Assembly: GCA_021785195.1 (NCBI GenBank)
Contig: JAJYGC010000005.1
Location: 99,809 to 163,808, forward strand
Length of the DNA stretch: 64,000 nt
Direction of reading: 5' to 3'
Source of the DNA: Nitrospirota bacterium
GTDB lineage: Bacteria > Nitrospirota > Leptospirillia > Leptospirillales > Leptospirillaceae
The notes under the pieces were generated by a model. That model ran no database searches and was not told the origin of the DNA. It was given only the letters and a program-made list of their open reading frames with translations. This document shows, piece after piece, positions 53,413 to 62,857 of this stretch (positions within the stretch are counted from its first letter, which is position 1; each line of letters opens with the position of its first letter). Position numbers and translations under genes: made by a program.

Positions 53413-54830
53413 GCCAACTTCATTTCCTTCAGCCGTCTCCACAAGGTGGAGCGACCCATTGAAAGCCTCCGGGCAACCTCGGACACATTTCCACCGGAAA
53501 GTTCCATGGCTCTGCGAATCAGTTCCAGCTCAACATACTTGAGGGGTTCCCTTTCAAGAAGAGCGGCCTCAAAAAAAGAGGACTGGGCCTGACCAGGAAT
53601 CATATCCCCGGGAAGGTGCCGAACATCGATTCGACTCTCATTGCATAAAAGGGCCGAATGCTCAAGGATGTTCTGGAGCTCACGAATATTCCCCGGATAG
53701 TGGTAGTTCAACAGAACCTGCATCGCATCCGAAGTCAGGCCCTGAATGTTTTTTCCCATTTCAACGTTGAACCGGTCGACAAAGGACTGAATCAGCAACG
53801 GAAGATCCTCCTGTCGCTCCCGAAGGGGAGGCAAGGTGATCGGGATGACCCGAAGACGATAATAGAGGTCTTTCCGAAACTCCCCCAACTCCATGGCCTG
53901 TTTCAGATCCCGGTTGGTCGCCGCGATGACCCGGACATCCACCTTGACCGTTTTTGTTCCCCCGACGCGTTCAAACTCTTCCTCCTGCAAGACCCTCAAA
54001 AGCTTGACCTGCATGGTCGGGGAAATTTCACCGATTTCATCCAGAAACAACGTTCCGCCCGAAGCCAGCTCAAACCGCCCGAGGCGGCTCTGAACAGCCC
54101 CGGTGAATGCTCCCCTGACATGACCAAACAATTCCGATTCCAAAACCCCTTCGGAGAGGGCCGCACAATTCAGCTTGATGAATGGGCCTTCCCGGCGGGG
54201 ACTGTTTTCATGCAGGGCATGAGCCACCAGCTCTTTTCCCGTGCCGCTTTCCCCTTCGATCAAAACAGTTGATTTGCTTTGGGCGATGACCGGCAGGAGG
54301 TCAAAAAGTTCCTGCATTTTTTCGCTGCGGCCAATGATCCTCCCAAAAGAATACCGGCCTTTTAACTCCTCTTTCAGCGCCACGATCTGAGTGACATCAT
54401 GAAAGATTTCAACTCCCCCAAACACCTTTCCACCCGCATCCTTCAACAATGCCGTATTTAAGCGGAGGACCCGCTTTCTTCCGGTGGAATCAACGAGGGA
54501 AATCTCAAAATTGCGCAGGGGCTCGCCGGTCTCAACCGTCTTTTCTAGAACGCACCGTGCCTGACATTCCGATGAATTCATGACTTTTCGGCAATCGAAG
54601 GGACCATTGAGCTCATTCCGGACTTTCAGGATTTCACGTGCCGCACGGTTCATATACAGCACTTTTTTGTCCAGACCGATCGCAACGACACCTTCCTCAA
54701 GGGAATCAAGAATAACCTGAGGGTCTGCGGGGGAAACACCGTGAGGAAAGGTCCCCAAAGCCCCTCCATCCGCCACGGGCAAATCAACCTTGTTATTGAA
54801 AGGCCGAAGAGAAACCGGATCGGCTTTCAC
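53409..54830 (-). CDS. Sigma54-dependent transcriptional activator with N-terminal PAS
   Basis: GESGTGKELVAHALHENSPR, GAFTGA, FIS-type HTH ELSGGNVSEVARRLSMGRSTLWRRLKEM; PAS segment, no obvious receiver domain. Confidence 0.9.
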   Translation of the reverse strand: MKADPVSLRPFNNKVDLPVADGGALGTFPHGVSPADPQVILDSLEEGVVAIGLDKKVLYMNRAAREILKVRNELNGPFDCRKVMNSSECQARCVLEKTVETGEPLRNFEISLVDSTGRKRVLRLNTALLKDAGGKVFGGVEIFHDVTQIVALKEELKGRYSFGRIIGRSEKMQELFDLLPVIAQSKSTVLIEGESGTGKELVAHALHENSPRREGPFIKLNCAALSEGVLESELFGHVRGAFTGAVQSRLGRFELASGGTLFLDEIGEISPTMQVKLLRVLQEEEFERVGGTKTVKVDVRVIAATNRDLKQAMELGEFRKDLYYRLRVIPITLPPLRERQEDLPLLIQSFVDRFNVEMGKNIQGLTSDAMQVLLNYHYPGNIRELQNILEHSALLCNESRIDVRHLPGDMIPGQAQSSFFEAALLEREPLKYVELELIRRAMELSGGNVSEVARRLSMGRSTLWRRLKEMKLA

Positions 54831-55029
54831 CTGAAGCTCCTTTCCGATAGACAGAAAGCGCCGAGACAGGGCAGGTCACAATGCAGTACCGGCAAAGGAT
54901 GCAGTCCCCGATACCACTCTCTCCCGATAGATCCAGAACGCCCGTGGGACACAGTTCCTCACACTCACCACATTGATTGCAGCGCGCGTGATCCAGGTGG
55001 ACCCGCCCTTTTGCCACCCTCACCATCAT
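54793..55029 (-). CDS. 2x[4Fe-4S] ferredoxin
   Basis: CNQCGECEELCPTG and CILCRYCIVTCPVS. Confidence 0.8.
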   Translation of the reverse strand: MMVRVAKGRVHLDHARCNQCGECEELCPTGVLDLSGESGIGDCILCRYCIVTCPVSALSVYRKGASGESRSGFSSAFQ

Positions 55030-55068
55030 ATCACACCACCCTGGTGCCAGAATTCAAAATGACCTCCC

Positions 55069-55614
55069 TTAAAAGGAGCGATCATTGAGTCGGGAATAGA
55101 GGAGGAACCCTGCCACCGTTTTTGCATCGCTCAGACTTCCATCCTGTATCCTTTTCCAAACCTCGTCGGGAGTCAATAACAGAACCTCCTCTATTTCTTC
55201 TCCCTCGTCGGGATGGCTCTTTTTCAGATCGCCCCCCTCGGAAAGGAAGAGATGGATCCGTTCATTACAGAATCCTGGCGTCGTCCAGATCGAGGACATC
55301 AACGTCAGGATTCCTCCCGAAAGTCCCGTCTCTTCTTCAAGTTCCCGTTCGGCCGCAATTCGTAAATCCTCACCAGGTTCCACCTTCCCTGCCGGAATTT
55401 CAAGGATTGATTGCCCGACCGACGGACGGAACTGCCGAATCAGAAGGATCTTTGAACGGTATACAGGGACAACCGCGACACCTTCTCCGAACAAGACCGA
55501 CTCGTGCGTTCTTGTCTGGCCTGCGGGACCCGGGATCTGTCGGATAGACAGAGAGATCCTTTTGCCGGAATAAACAATCCCATCCTCATCCAACCGTTTT
55601 TTTTCTTCAGACAC
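55069..55614 (-). CDS. NUDIX hydrolase (ADP-ribose pyrophosphatase-like)
   Basis: Nudix box GKVEPGEDLRIAAERELEEETG. Confidence 0.92.
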   Translation of the reverse strand: MSEEKKRLDEDGIVYSGKRISLSIRQIPGPAGQTRTHESVLFGEGVAVVPVYRSKILLIRQFRPSVGQSILEIPAGKVEPGEDLRIAAERELEEETGLSGGILTLMSSIWTTPGFCNERIHLFLSEGGDLKKSHPDEGEEIEEVLLLTPDEVWKRIQDGSLSDAKTVAGFLLYSRLNDRSF

Positions 55615-55722
55615 GAATGCCCTTTCCAGAATTCGGGATCGCAGGGGATTGTTTTTTGACTCAGCGGGAACCGACCAGAAACCGGGATCAGGGGAGGTAT
55701 AGATCCGGACGCTTTAGAGCGA

Positions 55723-56334
55723 TTACCGAACCATATTCCGATTGCGGGTACGATTGATGTAAAAGAAAACCCCCAGCAAAGCGAGCACCAGAAACGACCC
55801 GATCCCCGAAAGAGCTCCCACAGAGGCACGAAAACCATAGGAAGGGCTCCGGGCAGGGCTAAAGATCACAAACAGCATGGCGTATACCGAATATGCCGTG
55901 ATGACGGAAAAAATAAAACAAAGAAGCGTAACCCATCCAAGCCGACGATGCACCATGGGATTTCGGGTCAGGATCCGTTCCCCATTTTCAATCGAAGTTG
56001 AGATGAACCCATTGAACACGACAATTCCTGTCAAGACAAGGGCCGCCGTCGATACCAGGGAATGAAAGATAATCACGGGATAATAAATCAGATATTTCAC
56101 ATAATCCGGTCCCCCAAAACCAATAATCCCGACAATGTACTGCTGGGCAAGGTACATCAGGAACCATGCGGCAACCAGGACGGAGGAAACAAGCATCGTA
56201 TTGTGATGGAGGGAGCCGCGATGGCGACGGGCAAAGTACCCCCCAAATCCCAGGAAACTGAAAACGATCGTTTCCGATGTCACCGTCAGATCCCACCAGA
56301 AATCTGCTTTTGTCCCGAGGAACCCATGCATCAT
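55723..56334 (-). CDS. DUF420-like multi-TM protein
   Basis: MMHGFLG..., LHHNTMLVSS..., HRRLGWVTLLCFIFSVITAY in TM contexts. Confidence 0.65.
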   Translation of the reverse strand: MMHGFLGTKADFWWDLTVTSETIVFSFLGFGGYFARRHRGSLHHNTMLVSSVLVAAWFLMYLAQQYIVGIIGFGGPDYVKYLIYYPVIIFHSLVSTAALVLTGIVVFNGFISTSIENGERILTRNPMVHRRLGWVTLLCFIFSVITAYSVYAMLFVIFSPARSPSYGFRASVGALSGIGSFLVLALLGVFFYINRTRNRNMVR

Positions 56335-56358
56335 TTCTCTTATCCTTTCATTGTGCCA

Positions 56359-56700
56359 TTAGGAAAGCGGGGGGGAGGATTCGCCACTTTCAAGTGCCCG
56401 GCAAACCAGATACCAGATCAGAAAAGGAACGATGCCCGCAAATAGAAATACCATCGCAAACAGGAGGGAAAACCCCATGAACGCATCTCCTGGGGATTTC
56501 CCAACAATCCGGAAAAATGCAAAAAGGAACCGCCCACCGAGCAGATTCGGGACCATGAACGTGTACCCGAATCCCCAGAATGCAAAGAGTGATGTCAGCA
56601 GGGGATGGCGTTTGGCAAGCGCAATAATGGAAAGCTTTTGGGGCTGCATCCCGGTATCGGTTTCAGGATTTTGCTTTTTCAAGATCACGGATGCGGGCAA
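56359..56700 (-). CDS. Small membrane protein, unknown
   Basis: ORF with two TM segments in operon context. Confidence 0.5.
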   Translation of the reverse strand: MPASVILKKQNPETDTGMQPQKLSIIALAKRHPLLTSLFAFWGFGYTFMVPNLLGGRFLFAFFRIVGKSPGDAFMGFSLLFAMVFLFAGIVPFLIWYLVCRALESGESSPPLS

Positions 56701-57130
56701 ACTCCTTCAGCAGAAGATTAAGCTCCTCTTTCGACAGTGAATTCCTGCGAATGGTCGCCTGGATCCTCCGCTTGTCGATTGTCTCACCCCATACCCCCAG
56801 TATGGTTCTCCCACCCTGAAACTGAAGCTTTCGAACGACCTCGTCCGCATCTCCATTTTTCCATTCAAAGGTGATGGACCTATCCGAGACCCGAATGGAT
56901 TTCAGCGACCGCCTTGCCATCAGGAGGCAATGATTGATCACTGAAGTAAATCCCGAGAACAGGGCCAACCAGAATGAAAAGAAAAAAAGATAGAAGAGAG
57001 GGGAGCCATGATCCTTCGTATAGTACTCATAACTCAGAACAGCTGACATGAAAAGCGCGGCACCATGAAAAAGTCCGCTCCAAATGGCGCCCTTCTTATC
57101 CGGGCTCAATACAAATCGTTCATCAGTCAT
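56663..57130 (-). CDS. Membrane protein, unknown (two TM plus cytoplasmic domain)
   Basis: GAALFMSAVLSYEYYTK and FYLFFFSFWLALFSGFTSVI segments; operon context. Confidence 0.55.
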   Translation of the reverse strand: MTDERFVLSPDKKGAIWSGLFHGAALFMSAVLSYEYYTKDHGSPLFYLFFFSFWLALFSGFTSVINHCLLMARRSLKSIRVSDRSITFEWKNGDADEVVRKLQFQGGRTILGVWGETIDKRRIQATIRRNSLSKEELNLLLKEFARIRDLEKAKS

Positions 57131-57205
57131 AGCGCGAACCTAGCATACCCCTTTCACATTTGCAATCTTGTTGGATTTCCTGGGTTATCCATGGAATCAA
57201 GATGC

Positions 57206-58540
57206 TCAGGAATTCCCGGACGGCGGGAGAAAATAGGAAGCATCCTGACGCAATGTTTTGTCTTTTTTATCGACCATTTCGACCGTGACCGAAAAAGGAT
57301 GTATCCCCACTCCAAGCACCTGGCCGTTCCGGATCTTCAGGGGGATGGACACCTGGCTTCCCGAGGGGATGGAAATGGTCTTTTCGGTCCAGTTTACTGA
57401 GCTTCCCGGCAGACCCACCTCCATCAGCCTGTATTGTTCCGATCTTGGCGTTTTGTTGGATAGGCGCACACTGTAAAGATCGAGGTGCCCCGGGACCTGG
57501 CTAAGCGTCATGTGAAAGGGCATATAGGTAAAAATCCCATAGATGAAGAGTGAAAGAGGGATCAAACTGAACGATCCTGTCAGGACAAACCTTGTAACGA
57601 CCGGAGACAGGAGGTTCAGTCGCCTTTTCCCGTCCTTCCCCACCCGAACCCCGTTAAAATGGAATGTCAAAAGGGAGGGAACCCCTCTTTTTTCTGAATA
57701 GTCCTCGCATGTAATGACACATTCGCCACAATTGATGCACCGTGTAAAATTCTTGGTGTCCCGTGGATCGATGTCTACAATACAGGATTTTACGCAGAGG
57801 TTGCATCCCGTGCATTCTTCCCGCCTGGCATCATCAAATGCCACTTTCATCGTCCCTTCCGATTTGAAGAAATGTTGCCAGAGTGGGTAGGGACAGACCC
57901 AATTGCACCAATAATGGCGAATCAAAAAAAGGTTCAGCATCATGACTGCGCTGATGCCGCCGATGACCCAGAAAGTCTGGTATAGGTTGGATCCCGTCAC
58001 AATGTCCTTCCAGAGGAGGGCTGGAGGGATGAAATACCCGGCGAATACGACCCCGACCACAAGGGAAATCAGGGAGACGACCACGATGAAAACGGACCAT
58101 TCCCTAATTCCGACTTTGGGGGAAGACTTTTGGGAAGTGTGGGTCAACGTGTCAAGGCCGAGGTATTTCTTTTGGGGACCAAAGATTTTCTTCACGAGGA
58201 AATCGACGAATTCGGAAAGGGTGTTCTGGATGCACGCCCATCCGCAAAAAACCATTCCAAGAACTGAGTAGATTGCCGCTGCTCCAGAAATGAGAAAAAT
58301 CCAGAATGGAAGAATCAGGAAAAAGTCACTCCACCAGACCTGATAGCCCGCAACAATGAAACGTCCTGTCGAAAGGTCTATCCTGAAAAGTCCCGTGAAG
58401 GGCAAAAGGACAATGAATGCCAGAACCGCCCCTTGGACCACATACCGGATCGATGTGACGCGGAAGTATTTCCGGAACCCTTCCCGCTTGTGGATTTCAG
58501 GCATCGGAATCAGGGATGGATTCTTGACTGTCGCTGACAT
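57206..58540 (-). CDS. CcoG/FixG/RdxA-like cbb3 oxidase accessory Fe-S membrane protein
   Basis: FCGWACIQNTLSEFVD, CTGCNLCVKSCIVDIDPRD, CINCGECVITC, C-terminal Ig-like domain. Confidence 0.85.
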   Translation of the reverse strand: MSATVKNPSLIPMPEIHKREGFRKYFRVTSIRYVVQGAVLAFIVLLPFTGLFRIDLSTGRFIVAGYQVWWSDFFLILPFWIFLISGAAAIYSVLGMVFCGWACIQNTLSEFVDFLVKKIFGPQKKYLGLDTLTHTSQKSSPKVGIREWSVFIVVVSLISLVVGVVFAGYFIPPALLWKDIVTGSNLYQTFWVIGGISAVMMLNLFLIRHYWCNWVCPYPLWQHFFKSEGTMKVAFDDARREECTGCNLCVKSCIVDIDPRDTKNFTRCINCGECVITCEDYSEKRGVPSLLTFHFNGVRVGKDGKRRLNLLSPVVTRFVLTGSFSLIPLSLFIYGIFTYMPFHMTLSQVPGHLDLYSVRLSNKTPRSEQYRLMEVGLPGSSVNWTEKTISIPSGSQVSIPLKIRNGQVLGVGIHPFSVTVEMVDKKDKTLRQDASYFLPPSGNS

Positions 58541-58854
58541 CTCAGCACTCCTCATCTATTACATAAATATTGAAGAGGACCCTATTTCCGGTCACACCCA
58601 TTCAAACCGACACCCGGAAGCGAAGGACACTCCGGTGGGCATCAGGTTGATTCCCCTGAAGTTTTCTCGACGAATTCCGGTTCACGGAAACCATTCTCCC
58701 GGTGATTCGACCGGAAGGGGGCACCGAGTGCGCACCGGTTTCATGGCCCGGCACTTCGCCTGGTCCCAGAAATCAGGTTATCCGTGGCTTCTTTCCTTGC
58801 GCTTTATATCAGGAGAAAACCGTTACTAAAACTGGCATCAGGGAAGGGAGTCGC

Positions 58855-59157
58855 TTACTCTTCCGATATATCGTCCTTGCCAAATTTGTTCGCCTCAATT
58901 TCATGACGCCAGTACCATGAAACGCCCAGATACAGGAAGATCGGTGCCAATACCCCCAGCAGGAAGACAAGGTAGGCCACCCAAGGAACGCCCAAGGTCA
59001 CGTGCACATATCGTGGCATGTAGGCAAAAGACCGCCCTGGAAAAACAAAAACCCCCAGAAAAGCGAGCCCTACCCCAATCCTTGCCACCCTGTTCAGGGA
59101 TCTTCCGATCAAGCCATTTCCACCAGGCTCACGGGGTTGTTCCGAAAGCAGCCACAT
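58855..59157 (-). CDS. Small two-TM protein
   Basis: ATG 59157 overlaps end of upstream gene; TM segments VGLAFLGVFVF and WVAYLVFLLGVLAPIFLYL. Confidence 0.55.
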   Translation of the reverse strand: MWLLSEQPREPGGNGLIGRSLNRVARIGVGLAFLGVFVFPGRSFAYMPRYVHVTLGVPWVAYLVFLLGVLAPIFLYLGVSWYWRHEIEANKFGKDDISEE

Positions 59158-59698
59158 TGTCCACTTCCCTCTCATTTGCCGGAATCTGCTTGGTTCCCTT
59201 GGCAACCTGGACAGTACTGTAAATGTTATAGGCAAATATGAAGTTGGCAAACAGGACCAATAAGCCAAACATGCCAACCATTTCCATGTAGGGCGTTTCA
59301 ACAGGCTTGATATTGGCCACATCCCCATGAAGGAGGATCATTCCACCCTTGTAACCGGCAATGCTGAATGCCAGAACCATTCCCACCAAGCCTATATTAT
59401 GTGTCCAGAAATGGATCCTCATCAACCGATAGCTGTAAAGCGGTACCTGATAGAGACGCGGAACGATGTAGTAGACGGTCCCAAAGATCGCCATCTCAAC
59501 CCAGCCCAAAAGATTGATATGGGTATGTCCCAGGACAATCAGGTCCGAAGGTCCACCTGCTCCGGCCTGTACAAAATTCCGGAACTGTTCCACACCACCC
59601 ATGATGGCTCCCCAGGAAAACCCGATGATGGCATAAAGAAGGCACGCATAATAGAATTTCATGGTGTAATCCTTGATCGCCATTTCCCTTTCCATCAT
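59129..59698 (-). CDS. Short heme-copper oxidase subunit I-like membrane protein (paralog A)
   Basis: LGHTHINLLGWVEMAIFGTVYYIVPRLY, RIHFWTHNIGLVGM; only ~190 aa. Confidence 0.7.
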   Translation of the reverse strand: MMEREMAIKDYTMKFYYACLLYAIIGFSWGAIMGGVEQFRNFVQAGAGGPSDLIVLGHTHINLLGWVEMAIFGTVYYIVPRLYQVPLYSYRLMRIHFWTHNIGLVGMVLAFSIAGYKGGMILLHGDVANIKPVETPYMEMVGMFGLLVLFANFIFAYNIYSTVQVAKGTKQIPANEREVDNVAAFGTTP

Positions 59699-59744
59699 TT
59701 CCTCCTCGCAAACAGTTTCCTAGTTTCCTTGTCAGACAGTCACC

Positions 59745-60854
59745 CTATTTTACGACATCCCGACATGTCCGAAACCCAAAAAAGTCCGACGCATAATTTG
59801 GCCAGGTCGGATTCCGGGCTGATGTCCGGGCGCTATACTGGTCACTCTTCCAGGATCCCCCACGAAGAACCTTGTAGACTCTCCCCTTCACCTGCTCCAG
59901 GGTTCCTGTTGCATCCACCTTGTATGCCAGGAATCTTGCCTTATTTGCAGTGTTTCCCGGGTATGGGGCATAACTGGATCCGGTCCATTCGAAAACATTC
60001 CCGGCCATGTCGTACAAGCCATATGGGCTGATCCCGGCTGGATAACGGGTTACAGGGGTCGTATCCCCCACTGTATAGTTGGCATTGGCCCTTCGAGGAT
60101 CCCAGGCATTTCCCCATGGCCAAAGACGGCTATCGGATCCCCTGGCAGCCTTCTCCCACTCTTCTTCCGTGCAAAGACGACTTCCTTCCCAGTGGGCGTA
60201 ATCCACCGCGTTATCATAACTGACAAAAGTCACTGGATGATCACCCTTGGAAACCGGGTAAGAGCGGTTCTTCCAACCCGGAGGAGCAATGTAATGGTTG
60301 CTGTCGATGAAACGCTTGTATTCCTTGTTGGTAACCAGCGTTTTCTTGATAAAATACCCGGGAAGAAAGACTTTATGGATGGGCTTTTCATCAAAATTGG
60401 CAAAGGGGTCTTCACTTCCCATCACAAACGGGCCAGGAGGAACATAGACATATCCTATTGGGGGAGTAATCCCATGGGTCACGACAACAATCTGTGCCGT
60501 GGCCTTGAGATCCTTTCCGAAGGTCCCGTTCGCTTCCTTCACCACAGGCAACGAGGCAGACAACCTCGGAACGACCCCTCCCATCGGACGAAAATTACCG
60601 GGTTCCTTCCCATGGGTGCGAACGCTTTCCTGTGACAGACGGTTAATCCTGTTTGAAGCGAGCCCCACAATCTGTATGGCCCCCGCAATCAGGATCAATA
60701 CGACCAAAGTGACCGAAATGGCTTTCCAGGGAAGCCCCCAGGGGGTCATTTCCTCAAGCGTCAGATCATCATCCGAGGCAAAATCCCTCCGACTTTTCGT
60801 TTCTCCCTCTTTCACATCTTTTTCCAAACCGGTTCCGGGCGTTGTCTCGTTCAT
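59745..60854 (-). CDS. TM-anchored FGE/SUMF1-fold protein lacking the catalytic Cys pair
   Basis: N-terminal TM; PPGPFVMGSEDPFANFDEKPIHKVFLPGYFI, RLCTEEEWEKAARG, GNVFEWTGSSY, VLRGGSW...FFGFRTCRD. Confidence 0.88.
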   Translation of the reverse strand: MNETTPGTGLEKDVKEGETKSRRDFASDDDLTLEEMTPWGLPWKAISVTLVVLILIAGAIQIVGLASNRINRLSQESVRTHGKEPGNFRPMGGVVPRLSASLPVVKEANGTFGKDLKATAQIVVVTHGITPPIGYVYVPPGPFVMGSEDPFANFDEKPIHKVFLPGYFIKKTLVTNKEYKRFIDSNHYIAPPGWKNRSYPVSKGDHPVTFVSYDNAVDYAHWEGSRLCTEEEWEKAARGSDSRLWPWGNAWDPRRANANYTVGDTTPVTRYPAGISPYGLYDMAGNVFEWTGSSYAPYPGNTANKARFLAYKVDATGTLEQVKGRVYKVLRGGSWKSDQYSARTSARNPTWPNYASDFFGFRTCRDVVK

Positions 60855-61408
60855 TGGAATTTTGAACCTTCCTTAAGCGGTTTCACTGACGGGACGATCG
60901 AAGTTTCTTCCTTCCGAAAATACGTCACAAAAACATTCAGGACAAAGGTCCAGTGTGCAAGACCCATCAGGAGGGCCGAAAAAACAAATCCAAATCGATG
61001 GTAAGGCTGATAATGGGCCCGGGCGACCGGGTAGACAATCCCTTCATCCAACATCCGGTTTCCCTCAAGGATACCGAAACACAGCAATACCACATAAAAA
61101 CTTCCGACTCCGGCAACCATCAGGATAAAATTGGCTTGCCCAAGCCAATGGCTCCAGATGTTTCTTCCAAGCATCCTAGGAAGAAGGTAATAAACCATTG
61201 CCATCACGATTGAAACCACGCCCCCAATCAAGTTGATGTGGGCGTGCGCCAATGGATCGACAAGGTGTCCAGCCTGCCCAGTAGAATGAATCCAGTGGCG
61301 AAGGCGGGGGGTGGATTGGAGGAAACCCTGAAGCGTTCCGACAAACAGGCAAAATACGCCAAAAAGAATAAACTTAAGACCCAGACGGTCACTCACTTCT
61401 GAAGTCAT
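60851..61408 (-). CDS. Short heme-copper oxidase subunit I-like membrane protein (paralog B)
   Basis: LAHAHINLIGGVVSIVMAMVYYLLPRML, HYQPYHRFGFVFSALLMGLAHW; 185 aa. Confidence 0.7.
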   Translation of the reverse strand: MTSEVSDRLGLKFILFGVFCLFVGTLQGFLQSTPRLRHWIHSTGQAGHLVDPLAHAHINLIGGVVSIVMAMVYYLLPRMLGRNIWSHWLGQANFILMVAGVGSFYVVLLCFGILEGNRMLDEGIVYPVARAHYQPYHRFGFVFSALLMGLAHWTFVLNVFVTYFRKEETSIVPSVKPLKEGSKFQ

Positions 61409-61872
61409 TGTTCGTTTCCCCTTTCTGAGGACGATGGCCGCCCCGCTTTCAAGGATTCCCGAAGACGGGCTTCCCTTCTACGCTTGACTTCCCGTCGATT
61501 TCTGAGCGCTTCCCCGACCCAGCCCCCAAGGAGGGAGACTTCAGGGACAGTGATGAAAAAGATCATCATGAAGGGTGCGGTCGGCATCCCAAGATCATGC
61601 TGGCCGGCATGCTCTGAAGCCAGCAAATAGGCGATAAGGATATACAGCATCGGCGGAATGGCCGCCCAGAATTTACCCCATTTTCCGACCCAATAGCCCA
61701 CAACAAAGGAAACCAGAGTCGGAACAAGAAGGTAAGTCCAGAGGATACCGCCACCGAAGAGATGATGGAAAGCCCCTTCAGTCAGGTGAAAGGACTGGTC
61801 TATGCCCCAAAAAAGAAGGGTTCCGACGACCAGGGCAATCGGAATCCGTAAAACTGGTTTCAGGTCAAGCAA
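61405..61872 (-). CDS. Integral membrane protein, unknown (~4 TM)
   Basis: Hydrophobicity of translation; 4-nt overlap with downstream gene. Confidence 0.6.
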   Translation of the reverse strand: MLDLKPVLRIPIALVVGTLLFWGIDQSFHLTEGAFHHLFGGGILWTYLLVPTLVSFVVGYWVGKWGKFWAAIPPMLYILIAYLLASEHAGQHDLGMPTAPFMMIFFITVPEVSLLGGWVGEALRNRREVKRRREARLRESLKAGRPSSSERGNEQ

Positions 61873-61894
61873 GTTTGTCTCCGGGCAGTCAGGA

Positions 61895-62101
61895 TTACTT
61901 ACGGTCCTTCATCTCTTCCGCTTTCATTTCCTCAATCTTATGCCTTCTTTCGTCATCTTCTTCCTGAAAAATGACATATTTGATATTTTCATCAAACTGG
62001 CCGTTTTTATAGGCCCAATAAATCCCGATCACAATGATCACCAGAGATACCAAGCCAGTCGCGGTCCAAAGATAAGCTACAATTCCCTCAGGCAATTTCA
62101 T
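61895..62101 (-). CDS. Small single-TM protein
   Basis: 68 aa, TATGLVSLVIIVIGIYWAY then charged tail (CcoQ-like architecture). Confidence 0.55.
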   Translation of the reverse strand: MKLPEGIVAYLWTATGLVSLVIIVIGIYWAYKNGQFDENIKYVIFQEEDDERRHKIEEMKAEEMKDRK

Positions 62102-62127
62102 GTCATCTCCTTCAAAATAAGACCGGT

Positions 62128-62565
62128 TTATTGCGGGGGCTTCGGATAATTGGGGGAACCAGGCAACGATTTGAGGCTTATCATCAAATCGATCAGCTTT
62201 TTCTTGTCTGCTGGAGGCATCTCAGAAAAATTGGTTGCGAACAGACCATCGTGCCGCGTATTCGGAACAATTTTTTTGGGATCCGCCAGGTATTGTGTCA
62301 ACCATTCCCTAGTCCGTCTAGTCCCTTCTCCGTCCATATCCGGCCCCGCAAAATCACCCACTCCATAGATTACATGACAATCCCTGCAACCAGACCGTTG
62401 ATAGACCTTATAACCTGCTTCAGTCTGCTTATTGAAAACATAAATATCATTCGTTGACCAGAAATTGATGATATGGAATTGTCCCAGAACATACAGAATC
62501 ATCACAACAGAAATCATTAGTCCCGCTAAAAAAAAGACAACCCTTTCCCCTGTTTTCATAGGCAC
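62128..62565 (-). CDS. Membrane-anchored monoheme cytochrome c
   Basis: N-terminal TM, CRDCH heme motif, distal Met candidate FSEMPP. Confidence 0.85.
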   Translation of the reverse strand: MPMKTGERVVFFLAGLMISVVMILYVLGQFHIINFWSTNDIYVFNKQTEAGYKVYQRSGCRDCHVIYGVGDFAGPDMDGEGTRRTREWLTQYLADPKKIVPNTRHDGLFATNFSEMPPADKKKLIDLMISLKSLPGSPNYPKPPQ

Positions 62566-62571
62566 CCCAAC

Positions 62572-62778
62572 CTAAACCAGAATCTTCAGGACCAGCTGGA
62601 CAATTGCAAATGCCAACACGACCAGCACGCCAAGGAAACTGAGGACAACAATCACCTGTTCCCCTTTTTTCAACTTGGAAAACGGCCCTATGATGTAGCG
62701 GGACATAACAATAAAGACAAATACGGCAGCTATCAGGAAGGTAAAGATGACAATTGAAACAGACATTTTTATATGCAT
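62572..62778 (-). CDS. Small two-TM protein
   Basis: 68 aa immediately upstream of the cytochrome c gene, downstream of a promoter. Confidence 0.55.
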   Translation of the reverse strand: MHIKMSVSIVIFTFLIAAVFVFIVMSRYIIGPFSKLKKGEQVIVVLSFLGVLVVLAFAIVQLVLKILV

Positions 62779-62794
62779 GGAGGCCTCTGAAACC

Positions 62795-62823
62795 AGTATA
62801 GGGCTGCCTTAGAACCGGATCAA
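62795..62823 (-). promoter_or_regulatory. Putative sigma70 promoter of the accessory oxidase-like operon
   Basis: Minus strand TTGATC-17 nt-TATACT. Confidence 0.6.
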
Positions 62824-62824
62824 T

Positions 62825-62857
62825 AAAAAAGGCGGCCTCATTCAAGACCGCCTCTTT
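62825..62857 (-). terminator. Intrinsic terminator of the upstream cbb3 operon
   Basis: Minus strand GAGGCGGTC ttgaat GAGGCCGCCT TTTTT. Confidence 0.8.
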
